The notes beneath the pieces are model-generated. The model was not told where the DNA came from. It was given only the letters and a program-made list of their open reading frames with translations, and did not search any database. A program made the position numbers and the translations under genes. Shown here one piece after another: positions 1-8,433 of a stretch of 53,952 nt of DNA. Positions within the stretch are counted from its first letter, which is position 1; each line of letters opens with the position of its first letter. The DNA is from a virus, in the IMG/VR virus record IMGVR_UViG_3300048997_000104, positions 1 through 53,952 of that record, one strand, 5' to 3'.

Positions 1-1
1 G

Positions 2-499
2 CTGGCCGACGTATTGGCGCGTTACACACCCATCGCGGACTTGGTAGGATCAGGCCCCTACAACGTGTCCTCGGTGAATGTGAACTCGGTGTATATCTCA
101 GACGCCGAGAGTTACATTGACGCTTTCCTGAGCGTCAAGTATGTGACGCCCATTACGCCGGTCAGCCCGCTGATCACTATGATTGCCAGCGATCTTGCCA
201 TCTTCCACCTGCTGAGTGAGAAGCTACCGACTGTCCCTGAGTTCATGGACAAGCGGTTCGCGCGGGCAAACGACATTCTGACCAAGCTCCGCGATGGCAA
301 GATGCAGCTGGTTGCCAGCGTCCAGGTGTCGTCGCACGGCGACAGCTTTGCCTGGTCCAGCACCCAGCAGTATCATCCCATCTTCTCGCCTGTCTTGCCG
401 GAGACCATGCAGCGGCCTGACAGCATTCGCGTCAGCGATGATGAGGGTGTTCGCGCCAACGACATTCCGCCGCTTGACGGAAACGAACTGATCGGCTGA
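2..499 (+). CDS. Head-completion protein, DUF1320 / Mu gp36-like (5' end is at the other end of the contig)
   Basis: The reading frame is open from base 2. Its true start is the ATG at 53785, in the copy of this sequence at the window's far end, giving an N-terminus MSYATLADVLARY. The segment running SYIDAFLSVKYVTPI followed by a hydrophobic LITMIASDLAIFHLL helix is typical of the DUF1320 (Mu gp36) family, small proteins at the head-tail junction. It follows the capsid and glycosyltransferase genes on the circular map and its stop (499) overlaps the next start, so it is translationally coupled. Role as connector is inferred from family and position. Confidence 0.75.
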   Translation: MADVLARYTPIADLVGSGPYNVSSVNVNSVYISDAESYIDAFLSVKYVTPITPVSPLITMIASDLAIFHLLSEKLPTVPEFMDKRFARANDILTKLRDGKMQLVASVQVSSHGDSFAWSSTQQYHPIFSPVLPETMQRPDSIRVSDDEGVRANDIPPLDGNELIG

Positions 500-1008
500 T
501 GCCAGTCACCATCGATGACGATAACCTGAAGCGGTCCATCAGGGACTTGTCGGCCATCATTGGCGAGACGGCACCCATCTACCTTGAGATTGGGCGTTAC
601 CTGAAAGGGTATGTCCAGCAGACCATCGAGCGCGGCGGGCGCAGCGAGCCATGGGCTCCGCTGTCGGTCTGGACTTCCCTGCGTACGGGTCGGACCCAGC
701 CGCTCATCACCTTGGCTCAAGGGATAGACTTTGGCGCGTCTGAGAACGGCGTTGAGGTGTTCTTCCGCTCGCCGTCGCCTGCCTGGAACCTGACGCAACA
801 CCATGAGGGATACATCACCCGCGAGCGATGGGGTCGCCCGGTAATGGTCGTCCCCACCCAGGGCTTTGGCAAGATATTCTTCAGGCACGCGAAGCAGTCG
901 GTGATACCGGCAAGACCCGTCTGGCCGACAGCCGAGGAGATCACTCCTATGGTATCGCAGATGGTCGCTGATTGGATTCAAAAGGGAGCTGTCAGCACAT
1001 GGCGCTAG
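499..1008 (+). CDS. Virion morphogenesis protein, Mu gpG-like
   Basis: 169 aa. The ATG overlaps the upstream stop (TGATG). An N-terminal helical stretch is followed by 'GRSEPWAPLS' and an 'LITLAQGIDF' segment, which resembles the phage virion morphogenesis family (Mu gpG and relatives) involved in head-tail joining or tail completion. It lies between the DUF1320 protein and the tail terminator, the usual place for this family. The assignment rests on pattern and gene order and is moderately secure; a minor tail or neck protein is the alternative. Confidence 0.6.
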   Translation: MPVTIDDDNLKRSIRDLSAIIGETAPIYLEIGRYLKGYVQQTIERGGRSEPWAPLSVWTSLRTGRTQPLITLAQGIDFGASENGVEVFFRSPSPAWNLTQHHEGYITRERWGRPVMVVPTQGFGKIFFRHAKQSVIPARPVWPTAEEITPMVSQMVADWIQKGAVSTWR

Positions 1009-1448
1009 ACTACTCTGGCATCCAGCAGGCTCTGGCCGACTTGCTGACGCCTGCCACGATCCCAGGCCTGCGCAAGACGTTCATCGAGGCCATGGAGCGC
1101 GACATGCTCCTGGACAACTCGCCATTCGTCAACGTGCGGTTGGTCGAGGAAGATTGGGAGATGGTTTCTCTCCCGAATGGGTACTACAGCAAGATGCTTT
1201 TCGAGGTAGATGTCGTCGCATTTCACTTTACGAAGTACGGCGATGCGGCTACACTACGCGATCAGCTGGTTGGGGTTATCAAAGACGTGTTGCGGACTAC
1301 GGCAAATCGACGGTTCCACGCGTCCTTGTCCACGTCCATGCTTGTAGGGCGTACCAAGTTCGGGGCACTAGTTCCACCTCACGGCGGCGGGCACGTCGCT
1401 CTGGCGACATTCCAAGTGCGTTGCGAAGCAGACATCGACGCACTGTAA
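999..1448 (+). CDS. Probable tail terminator / tail-completion protein
   Basis: 149 aa from the ATG at 999, preceded by a GGGAG-type Shine-Dalgarno sequence inside the upstream gene and overlapping its end by 10 bp. The protein is a mixed alpha/beta domain with alternating beta strands such as 'YYSKMLFEVDVVAFHF' and 'ATFQVRCEADI' near the C-terminus, as in gpU/gp17-type tail terminators that cap the tube before head joining. Its place directly before the tail tube gene supports this. No single diagnostic motif is visible. Confidence 0.55.
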   Translation: MALDYSGIQQALADLLTPATIPGLRKTFIEAMERDMLLDNSPFVNVRLVEEDWEMVSLPNGYYSKMLFEVDVVAFHFTKYGDAATLRDQLVGVIKDVLRTTANRRFHASLSTSMLVGRTKFGALVPPHGGGHVALATFQVRCEADIDAL

Positions 1449-1463
1449 CCGGGAGTTCAGAGA

Positions 1464-2546
1464 ATGCCTTCAGGCAGCGGCGGTCAAATCGGCGTCACTC
1501 GCTCGGACAGCCTGTACCTCTCGGTGCAGTCGGTCAATCAGTGGACCAACTTCGTGTCGGAGTCACTGGAGCACTCCATCGGCACCTTGATCGAAGGCGC
1601 CATCACTGGCTACAAGGATGAGCCGCCAGCGTACAAGGGCACCGAGGAGGGCAAGGGCGACATCAAGCTGGAGCCCAATCCCAATGCCTTCGGCCACTTC
1701 CTGCGCGGCGTCTTTGGCCAGTCCAGCGGCACCATTCTGATCGCTGCCGGCTCCTGGGGCGTCAACAGCGGCAATGCGCTGAACATCGGGCCTGATGGCC
1801 TCGCGCGGCCTGTCGCGATGCACCGCTTCCTCCCCGTCAACTCGGGCTGGGATGACCGGACGTTCCTGCCGCCGTACACGGCCATGGTCTACAAGGACGT
1901 TGGCTCGGCGTTCTTCTTCCAGGGCACTGTGTTCACCGCCATCGACCTGAACATCCAAGCGGGCAAGTTGGTCGAAGCGACCGCCACAGTCATGGCGCGC
2001 AAGGTCGAGCGGTATGCTCGTACCACGTCCATCTCGGCGCTCAAGAACCCTGGCGGCAAGCCATGGATTTTCGACATGACGTCGGTCCAGGTCAGCAGCG
2101 GCGGCACCGGCTTCGCCAGCCTCCTGGCGGACACCCATTATGAGCAACTCCAGGTCAAGCTGGAAGTCCCCATCCAGGGCGTCCTGCTTCTGGACGGCAA
2201 TCGCCAGTATGGCGAGTTCCAGATCAACGGCTTCCGCAAGCTGACGGTCAGCGGCACCGTTTCGTTCCGCGACCAGACGCAGTATGACGCCTTCACCGCC
2301 TATCTGGCGCGGTCTATGCGCATCACGCTGTACAATACCAACTCGGACCAGATCATCGGCAACCCGAGCAGCCAGCAGCTCTTTGGGCTTGAGATCGACA
2401 TCCCTCAGCTCAAGTACCTGACATGGAGCACGCCGATCAGCGGCCCGAACCGTCTCACGACCAAGTTCACCGCCAAGGGGGAGCTGGATCAGAACTCGCT
2501 GTACATCTGCGAGATGCGCCTGATCAACACCACCTCGGCCTACTGA
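1464..2546 (+). CDS. Major tail (tube) protein
   Basis: 360 aa, starting 15 bp after the previous stop. It is a beta-rich protein with repeated short strands, Gly/Ser turns and few charged clusters. It sits directly before the tail-assembly chaperone pair and tape measure, the classical slot of the tube subunit in long-tailed phages. The C-terminal half ('GEFQINGFRKLTVSGTVSF') has the tube-like beta pattern. It is longer than the lambda V protein (about 250 aa), so an extra surface domain may be fused. Assigned mainly by gene order. Confidence 0.7.
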   Translation: MPSGSGGQIGVTRSDSLYLSVQSVNQWTNFVSESLEHSIGTLIEGAITGYKDEPPAYKGTEEGKGDIKLEPNPNAFGHFLRGVFGQSSGTILIAAGSWGVNSGNALNIGPDGLARPVAMHRFLPVNSGWDDRTFLPPYTAMVYKDVGSAFFFQGTVFTAIDLNIQAGKLVEATATVMARKVERYARTTSISALKNPGGKPWIFDMTSVQVSSGGTGFASLLADTHYEQLQVKLEVPIQGVLLLDGNRQYGEFQINGFRKLTVSGTVSFRDQTQYDAFTAYLARSMRITLYNTNSDQIIGNPSSQQLFGLEIDIPQLKYLTWSTPISGPNRLTTKFTAKGELDQNSLYICEMRLINTTSAY

Positions 2547-2555
2547 GGAGAGCAA

Positions 2556-2777
2556 ATGAGCTTCAGTTTCTCGTGTCGGTTCGCCAAGGCAACGGCCAAG
2601 CAAGAGGTTGACTTGGCCGCTCTGCCGAAGCCGATCAAGGACTATATCCAGCTGGCCATCGACCAGTATGGCGATGACGTCATCCTCGATGTCTATGTGT
2701 ACGGTCATCTGTACGATGGCACGGTCAACAACTACAACGTGTCGAGCGCGACCATCTCAGTCAAGCCCGCCGTCTAA
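2556..2777 (+). CDS. Small hypothetical protein between tail tube and chaperone genes
   Basis: 73 aa with start ATG at 2556 and 'GAGGAG' just upstream. A central segment 'PKPIKDYIQLAIDQYGDDVILDVYVYGHLYDG' combines a helix with beta strands. No family recognised. Co-directional position between the tube gene and the tail-assembly chaperones suggests a tail accessory role, but that is inference only. Confidence 0.65.
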   Translation: MSFSFSCRFAKATAKQEVDLAALPKPIKDYIQLAIDQYGDDVILDVYVYGHLYDGTVNNYNVSSATISVKPAV

Positions 2778-2782
2778 GAGAT

Positions 2783-2845
2783 GACTGGCGCGGAGTGCTC
2801 GCCGAGCCGGGGACCACAGGAGATGCCCTGCCCTGCGCGCCAGTC
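2783..2845 (+). other. Long-range stem-loop upstream of the tail chaperone gene
   Basis: GACTGGCGCG (2783-2792) and CGCGCCAGTC (2836-2845) are perfect 10-bp complements flanking a 43-nt loop in the gap between 2777 and the chaperone start at 2889. There is no T-run after it, so it is not a standard terminator. It may shape mRNA processing or translation in the leader. Sequence seen directly; function inferred. Confidence 0.5.
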
Positions 2846-2888
2846 ACTTAATCGTCATCAACGCCGTGCATTAACAAAGGGGCACAAG

Positions 2889-3260
2889 ATGAAGTACGCA
2901 TTCTCTCGGTCGGTGAAGTTCGTTCCCACCTGGAATGAAAACGAGAAGCTGCCCGAGAAGGACCAAGTGTCTTTCATGCTGAAGCCGTTGGAGCTTGAAG
3001 ACCTGTTCCTCCTGATGGATGCCACGCAAAGCGGCGATGGCAGCCAGGCTGGCAACCTGCAGCGCGTCAAGGGCGTGGTCGTGAACGTCGGCCATCTGCT
3101 GCCCAAGTACGCAACCATGAGCGGCTTGACCGATCCCGATGGGAGCGATATCACCATCGCTGATCTGGTCGTCTATCCGACATTCCTGAACCTGGCGTCG
3201 GAAGTGCTCATGAAGCTCGCCAACATTTCCATGCCCTCGGAGGCAACCTCGGGAAACTAA
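2889..3260 (+). CDS. Tail assembly chaperone, short (G-like) product
   Basis: 123 aa, starting at the ATG at 2889, which follows the AGGGGCAC ribosome binding site at 2878-2885. The frame stays open upstream to an ATG at 2781, but that codon has no spaced Shine-Dalgarno sequence. The protein is acidic and helical and sits directly before the tape measure, as do lambda gpG-type chaperones that coat the tape measure during tail assembly. The decisive evidence is a -1 slippery heptamer GGGAAAC at 3251-3257 ending immediately before the stop TAA, which leads into an open downstream frame. Confidence 0.8.
   Translation: MKYAFSRSVKFVPTWNENEKLPEKDQVSFMLKPLELEDLFLLMDATQSGDGSQAGNLQRVKGVVVNVGHLLPKYATMSGLTDPDGSDITIADLVVYPTFLNLASEVLMKLANISMPSEATSGN
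3251..3257 (+). other. Programmed -1 ribosomal frameshift site GGGAAAC
   Basis: In the zero frame the codons are TCG GGA AAC TAA. The heptamer G GGA AAC fits X XXY YYZ exactly, and both tRNAs can re-pair after a -1 slip. The -1 frame is open from here to 3520. Lambda uses GGGAAAG in the equivalent gene pair. The site is directly visible; use in vivo is inferred from family precedent. Confidence 0.85.
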
Positions 3261-3520
3261 GGCAGGCAACTCGGTTTGCTGCGCATCACTCCTCGCAGCA
3301 TTTGCTCTCCGAGTTGCCGACTGAGCAAAGGTCAGCCCACTTCTACCTTGCTTGGTTCTTTCGGATTTTTCAGCCAAATGACACCGGATGGTGGCCAGTG
3401 GAGTTGCCTAATGGGCGCCCCATTGGCCGCCAAGATGCCTACTTCTGGCGCTGCCTTGAGACCATCGCATCGACCATGAATGAGATGCGGATCGAGGAAA
3501 TGGAGAAGCTGAGGAGATAG
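3257..3520 (+). CDS. Tail assembly chaperone, frameshift extension (T-like domain)
   Basis: This frame has no convincing independent ribosome binding site and is continuous with the chaperone after a -1 slip. The joined product runs 2889-3257 then 3257-3520, about 210 aa. The extension is rich in aromatic residues ('HFYLAWFFRIF', 'GWWPVELPNGRP') and ends in a helical 'NEMRIEEMEKLRR'. In lambda, the GT fusion recruits the tube protein to the tape measure. It ends 2 bp before the tape-measure start. Translation by frameshifting is inferred from the slippery site and open frame. Confidence 0.8.
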   Translation, partial: LRQATRFAAHHSSQHLLSELPTEQRSAHFYLAWFFRIFQPNDTGWWPVELPNGRPIGRQDAYFWRCLETIASTMNEMRIEEMEKLRR

Positions 3521-3522
3521 GT

Positions 3523-6500
3523 ATGGCCGGATCATTGATTCCTTCCTCCAACGTCGGCATCACGGTCACAGTAAACAACGCGCAGGCCCAGCAAGCCTTC
3601 GCGGCGATGGCGCCTGCCATCCAGCAGCTTGAGCAGCGGATCAATAGCCTCAGCTCCGGCTTCCTGTCATTGGAGAACGTCCTCAAGGCGTTTGCCATTG
3701 GCACTCTGTTTGAGATGGGCAAGCAATTCATCGAGATGGCTGCCTCGATGGAGCGGCTGCAAACGTCGCTGGGGATTTTGGACGGCAGCACTCAGCAGGC
3801 GGCGAGTACGATCACTCAGCTTGTGAGTGTTGCCGGCAAAGCGCCGTTCTCGCTCAATGCCATCACCGACGCCTTCATGAAGATGAAGAGCGCCGGCATC
3901 GACCCGATCACCGGCGCGGACGGCAGCGGCCCGCTCCAAGACCTGATCGATGCCGTCGCGGCCTTCGGCGGCAGCGAGCAGAAGTTCCACAACGCCGCGT
4001 TCGCCATTCAGGAAATTGGCGGCAAGGGCGTGGTGCAGATGAAGGAATTGCGTCGCCAGCTGGGCGATGCGATCCCGTCTGCCATCCAGTTGATGGCCGA
4101 GGGAATGGGCATCTCCATTTCCGAATTGACGGCCCGCGTCACCAAAGGCTCTGTGAGCGCTGAGGAGGGCCTCACTGCCCTGTTCGAGCAATTCCATGCC
4201 AAGTATGCCGGCGCGGCCGATCTTCTGTCGCTCACCTTCACCGGCTCGATTGGCCGCATCAAGACAGAGATCAACAACCTCGCCCTATCGTTCAATTCAG
4301 CGGGCGGGCTTGACATATTCACAGCTGCGCTCCAGTTCATCATCGACAAGCTGAAGGAGCTGAACACCTACCTGTCAAGCAGTGACGGGCAGGCGATGCT
4401 GCACAGCTTCATCAATGCCATCGCCAGCGGCCTCGATGTTGTTGTGCCGATCATCGGCAACGTCATCACCGTCATCGAGAATATCGGCAAGGTCATCCTC
4501 GGCGTCCTTGGCGCTCTCCCACCGGCGATGGTTGCTGGCGGCGTCGTCGGCTACATGATGTTCGGCAGCGCAGGCCTTGTCATCGGCGCGCTCGTGGCGC
4601 AGTTCTCTGGCGGCATCGCCGAGCTGTCTGGCCAAATTCAAGGCTTCATCACCAGCACGCTTTCCTTCCTCCATTCCTTTGGTGGCGACTACATTCTTGA
4701 GGCCGGTTTGATCGGCTATATGCTGTTTGGCACGACCGGGCTGGTTGTGTTTGCGGCGGCAGAGCTACTTGACCAGTTGGCTGGATCGCTGGTGGCAGTG
4801 GTTGGCTACGCCGCAGCCTCGGCGGCTGCCGTGGTCATTATGGCGGTCGATGCCGCTCACTTCAAGATGACCAGCTTCGCCGACGCGCAGAAGGATGCTT
4901 TCAATAAGATCGGCGGCAAGAACAGCTTTGACCAGATGGGCGACAAGGGCCTCATCCGAGGCCTGAGTGCCGGCAACACGCCGCTCGATACGTCGCCAGC
5001 GGCGGCGGAAGGTGATGCGGCTGCGACCGCCACGCCTAAGTTGAACTCGGCAGGCGATGCCTTCAAGGCGATGATTGACAAGATCGTCAGCGCCCGCAAG
5101 CAGTATGACGATCAGTTCGGCAAGAAGCCTGACGCCTTTGGCGGCCCGACCGACGCGCAAGCCAAGCAGATCGAGAAGTTCACCGAGCTGTCCATGGCAG
5201 CCTCGGACAAGCTCGACAGCATGCAGACGAACAACAACCCGCTTGCCAAGATGGAGGATAAGGCAGGGCGCGGCTTTGATCAGATGCAGGCCATCCTCGA
5301 TGACATGACCGCGAAGCTGGAGAAGTTCGCGGCGGCAGGCGATGCCAACAAGGTTGCCGGTTACACGAAGGAAATTGCCTCACTGACGGTGCAGATGCAG
5401 GCGCTCCGCGAGACGCTTGGCCAGTTGGAGCAGACCAGCAACGACAAGATCACGACCGATGTGCAAGCCAAGGTCGCGCAGATGCGGTCGATGCTGGATG
5501 CGTCGTCCGCCAAGACCGACCAAGGCACGGTGGACTTTGCCGGCGCGGAAGCGTCCAAGAAGTTCCAGAGCAGCTACACCGAACTTGGGAAGCTGCGCCA
5601 AGAGATTGATGGATACATCGGTGATCTGGGAAAGCTGCACATCACCGAAGATGATCTGAATAAGCTGGAGAAAGACCTCAACACTACGCGTGACCGGGCC
5701 ATCGTCGTTGCCAGGGATTTGGCGCAGATCAAGCTGCAAGAGCGCGACTTAGCGATGCAGAGCCACCTTGCCGATACGGCAAGCAAGGGCAATGATCTGG
5801 AGTTTGCCAACAAATACGACAAGGCAGGTGAGGCCGTCGCCAAGGTCAACGACCAATATCGCCATATGTTTGAACAAATCAACAAGGAGATTTTGGACGC
5901 CCAGGCGGCGATGGAGCAGAACCCTGCCCAGGCCGATATGTACCAAGGCATCATCGACAGCCTCAAGGCATCGCGCGATCAGATTGCCGCGACCCAGGCT
6001 GACACCGTCAACCGCACGCTGTATGAGACCAGTCTCGTCGGCCAAGCTTGGAAGTCAGTCGGCGCAACCATCGACAGCAGCCTCTCGACTGTCCTCCAGG
6101 GTCTGGCGAACAACACGCTCAACCTCAAAGACGTCATGACGAAGATGTACGCCGACATCACCAAGGCGGCGGCGGATTACATCGTCAAGGCAGCCGAGGC
6201 GGCGATGTTTGGCAACATGGGCGGCTCTGGCTTCAATCTGTTCGGAGCGACGGGCGGCGCCAGCGGCGCCAACTCCGACAGCGCGCTTATGAGCATGGGC
6301 TCCACGTTGATGAGCTTCTTCGCCGCCAACGGCGGTGCCTTCAACGGCTCTGTCAAGATGTTTGCCAATGGCGGATTGATTGGCGGCCCGACGATGTTTG
6401 GCATCGCGGGTGAGGCCGGTAAAGAGGCAATTCTGCCGCTTGAGACGGTGGGTGGTAAGCTGGGCGTGCGCTCTGTCGGTGGCCAGTCCGGTGATACCCA

Positions 6501-6621
6501 CTTCCATATCAATGCGCTAGACGCCCCATCTGTCCGCGAGCTACTATTGCGTGAAGCGCCGACCATTGTGGCTGCTCACCAATCGCGCCAGCGGCTCAAT
6601 AGTGGAGTGGGCAGAGTATGA
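3523..6621 (+). CDS. Tape measure protein
   Basis: 1032 aa, ATG at 3523 with GAGGAG upstream. The N-terminal third carries the classic tape-measure region ('QFIEMAASMERLQTSLGIL', 'PFSLNAITDAFMKMKSAGID', 'GGKGVVQMKELRRQLGDAIP'). It is followed by long hydrophobic segments near residues 315-440, likely membrane-active during DNA entry. A long coiled-coil-rich Ala/Lys/Gln region follows, then a Gly-rich C-terminus with the 'GEAGKEAILPLE' motif common in tape measures. At roughly 0.15 nm per residue the length predicts a tail near 150 nm. It follows the frameshifting chaperone pair, the invariant order in long-tailed phages. Confidence 0.95.
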   Translation: MAGSLIPSSNVGITVTVNNAQAQQAFAAMAPAIQQLEQRINSLSSGFLSLENVLKAFAIGTLFEMGKQFIEMAASMERLQTSLGILDGSTQQAASTITQLVSVAGKAPFSLNAITDAFMKMKSAGIDPITGADGSGPLQDLIDAVAAFGGSEQKFHNAAFAIQEIGGKGVVQMKELRRQLGDAIPSAIQLMAEGMGISISELTARVTKGSVSAEEGLTALFEQFHAKYAGAADLLSLTFTGSIGRIKTEINNLALSFNSAGGLDIFTAALQFIIDKLKELNTYLSSSDGQAMLHSFINAIASGLDVVVPIIGNVITVIENIGKVILGVLGALPPAMVAGGVVGYMMFGSAGLVIGALVAQFSGGIAELSGQIQGFITSTLSFLHSFGGDYILEAGLIGYMLFGTTGLVVFAAAELLDQLAGSLVAVVGYAAASAAAVVIMAVDAAHFKMTSFADAQKDAFNKIGGKNSFDQMGDKGLIRGLSAGNTPLDTSPAAAEGDAAATATPKLNSAGDAFKAMIDKIVSARKQYDDQFGKKPDAFGGPTDAQAKQIEKFTELSMAASDKLDSMQTNNNPLAKMEDKAGRGFDQMQAILDDMTAKLEKFAAAGDANKVAGYTKEIASLTVQMQALRETLGQLEQTSNDKITTDVQAKVAQMRSMLDASSAKTDQGTVDFAGAEASKKFQSSYTELGKLRQEIDGYIGDLGKLHITEDDLNKLEKDLNTTRDRAIVVARDLAQIKLQERDLAMQSHLADTASKGNDLEFANKYDKAGEAVAKVNDQYRHMFEQINKEILDAQAAMEQNPAQADMYQGIIDSLKASRDQIAATQADTVNRTLYETSLVGQAWKSVGATIDSSLSTVLQGLANNTLNLKDVMTKMYADITKAAADYIVKAAEAAMFGNMGGSGFNLFGATGGASGANSDSALMSMGSTLMSFFAANGGAFNGSVKMFANGGLIGGPTMFGIAGEAGKEAILPLETVGGKLGVRSVGGQSGDTHFHINALDAPSVRELLLREAPTIVAAHQSRQRLNSGVGRV

Positions 6622-7196
6622 CATCGCTTCCCACTTGGCCGCTGTCCCCGATGCCGGCAGACTTGCTGCGTGAGCCGATGTGGGGCGAGAACATCAACAT
6701 CTTCGATAGCGGCCAACGGCAGAACAGCTCTCCGTACGCCAAGCCGCTCTACCGATACACGCTCAACCTTACCAATCTGCCGCAGTCCAAGCAGCAGAGC
6801 CTCCACGCTTTCTGGAACAAGGTCAAGGGCCAGACGCAGCCTTGGCTGATCCAAGACCCGTATGATCTTCCCGTCAATGGTGTGATATGCGTGAGAACCG
6901 GGACAGCCCCAACCAGCTTCTTCGTGGTTACTGCGGATGGGTGGAAGGTGATCCCGGTGAGCGGGACATGTCTGATCACGAGCGCCAAATCTGGGCCTCT
7001 GACGGCTGGGTCCCATTATCTGATCGACTTCTCGACCGGCTTCATCACACCGCTGCTTTTGCCAAGCTCAGCGGATGTCTGGACGGCTTCGACGCAGTAC
7101 TACAAGAAGTGCGTGTTCAGCGCCCAATTCGGTGAGCAGTCGGTGATTTGGCAGCAGTTCTCGGGACAGATGCAGTTCACGGAGATTGCGCTTTGA
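6618..7196 (+). CDS. Distal tail protein (DUF2460-like)
   Basis: 192 aa, start overlapping the tape measure stop by 4 bp. The segment 'LHAFWNKVKGQTQPWLIQDPYD' (a helix, then a short strand ending in a DPYD turn) resembles the N-terminal domain of distal tail and DUF2460 proteins that form the ring between tube and hub. It lies directly before the DUF2163-like, NlpC/P60 and hub genes, the order seen in gene transfer agents and related phages of Alphaproteobacteria. Confidence 0.65.
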   Translation: MTSLPTWPLSPMPADLLREPMWGENINIFDSGQRQNSSPYAKPLYRYTLNLTNLPQSKQQSLHAFWNKVKGQTQPWLIQDPYDLPVNGVICVRTGTAPTSFFVVTADGWKVIPVSGTCLITSAKSGPLTAGSHYLIDFSTGFITPLLLPSSADVWTASTQYYKKCVFSAQFGEQSVIWQQFSGQMQFTEIAL

Positions 7197-8029
7197 GCCG
7201 AGCCGTCAACAGCCTGTACTTTGCGCGCCTCCAGCTCGATGCCATCAACATCGCTGAGCTGGTCGAGCTGACAACGCACGGCAAGACGTTCCGCTGGACG
7301 ACATGCAACCAGACGCTCGTTTCCAGCGGCAACGTCTTTGACCCGCTCCCTGGTGGCACGCAAAGCGGTCCTGACGAGGACACGTCGCTCAGCGTGTCGG
7401 CGATGCACTTCACGGTCGTGAACTCTGGTGAGATGCGCCAGTTGATCGACGGCATTGACCTGGATATGGCCAACGTTGTTATCCGCCGCGTGTACATCGA
7501 CACGCCCGACCTTGGCTCCATGGAGATGTTCCGCGGTCAGATCGGAGACTACACGTACACGCGCGACACCATCGACGGCCAGATCAGAAACGTCTTTGGC
7601 GGCGTCAATGGTAGCTTCCCTTGGCTGACCTACAAGGATACCTGCGCCTGGCAGTTCGGCAAGAAGGGCTGCGGCTTCGACACCAGCTCGATTACATTCA
7701 GTACAGCCCTAGTTGGTGCCAGCACGCCGCTAACAGTGCAGGCCACGAGCGGGACAATCACCAACAGCTTCGGCCCCGGCGCGCTGGAGCGCGGGCGGGT
7801 CACGCTTATAACTGGTGCTAACAGCGGACAGGTTCGCAGCGTGCGCGCTAATAGTGGCGATGCAATCGACCTGTCGCACGGATTGCCGTTCGCCGTCTCG
7901 TCTGGGGATCAGTTCCAGTGCTACCCTGGATGCCGGAAGCGGATGATCATTGACTGCGTTTCCAAGTACAACAACGTCCAACACTATCTCGGGTTCCCAT
8001 GGTTCCCCCGTCAAGAGCAAGTATTCTAG
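7193..8029 (+). CDS. Tail tip protein, DUF2163 / lambda L-like with conserved cysteines
   Basis: 278 aa, taken from the TTG at 7193 that overlaps the previous stop (TTGA) and has GGAG upstream. The C-terminal half carries 'DTCAWQFGKKGCGFD' (C151, C160) and 'CYPGCRKRMIIDC' (C243, C247, C255). This matches the Cys-rich C-terminal domain of DUF2163 and lambda gpL-type proteins, where cysteines bind an iron-sulfur cluster. It bridges the distal tail ring to the hub. Metal binding here is inferred from the Cys pattern. Confidence 0.75.
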   Translation: MSRAVNSLYFARLQLDAINIAELVELTTHGKTFRWTTCNQTLVSSGNVFDPLPGGTQSGPDEDTSLSVSAMHFTVVNSGEMRQLIDGIDLDMANVVIRRVYIDTPDLGSMEMFRGQIGDYTYTRDTIDGQIRNVFGGVNGSFPWLTYKDTCAWQFGKKGCGFDTSSITFSTALVGASTPLTVQATSGTITNSFGPGALERGRVTLITGANSGQVRSVRANSGDAIDLSHGLPFAVSSGDQFQCYPGCRKRMIIDCVSKYNNVQHYLGFPWFPRQEQVF

Positions 8030-8433
8030 CCGAGGCCAGAGAATGGATCGGCACGCCGTATCACCACAAGGGCCGCGTCAAGCGCGTCGGCGTGGACTGC
8101 GGCGGCTTGCTGTACTGCGTGTATGGCAAGTTCTTCAATCTCAAGCCATTCCCGACCGACTACCCGGCAGACTGGGCCTGCCACAACGCGGATGACGGGA
8201 GATACCTTGACTTCATTGCTGAGTACGTCACACCGAGCAAGGTTCCCACGCCTGGAGGCGTCGCCGTGTTCAGGTGGGGTGTGGCTTACAGTCACGGCGC
8301 AATCTGTACTGAGCGAGCCACTTTCATCCATGCTTTTGGCCGCACTGCGTTTGGCACTGTCAAAGAGGACAGCATACGCGCCTTCCACGGCGTGCCAGTC
8401 AAATACTTTGACCTGAAGGTGCCCCTGCTATGA
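7999..8433 (+). CDS. NlpC/P60 cell-wall peptidase of the tail tip
   Basis: 144 aa, start ATG at 7999 inside the end of the previous gene. The motif 'EWIGTPYHHKGRVKRVGVDCGGL' has the NlpC/P60 nucleophile Cys (C34), and 'AYSHGAICT' later supplies the catalytic His. The family cleaves peptide stems of peptidoglycan, and in tails of this type it opens a local path for DNA entry. It is coupled to the hub gene (overlap 8430-8433). Confidence 0.85.
   Translation: MVPPSRASILAEAREWIGTPYHHKGRVKRVGVDCGGLLYCVYGKFFNLKPFPTDYPADWACHNADDGRYLDFIAEYVTPSKVPTPGGVAVFRWGVAYSHGAICTERATFIHAFGRTAFGTVKEDSIRAFHGVPVKYFDLKVPLL

Noticed and set aside
1-154. Physical direct terminal repeat of the virion DNA
   Set aside because: The repeat is short, lies inside a gene and sits exactly at the contig ends, which fits an assembly overlap of a circular or permuted genome.
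1563-2708. 381-codon open frame on the minus strand
   Set aside because: Exactly opposite the tail tube gene with GC-rich third positions; the sequence is Arg/Asp/Leu-rich without domains, as expected from antisense reading.
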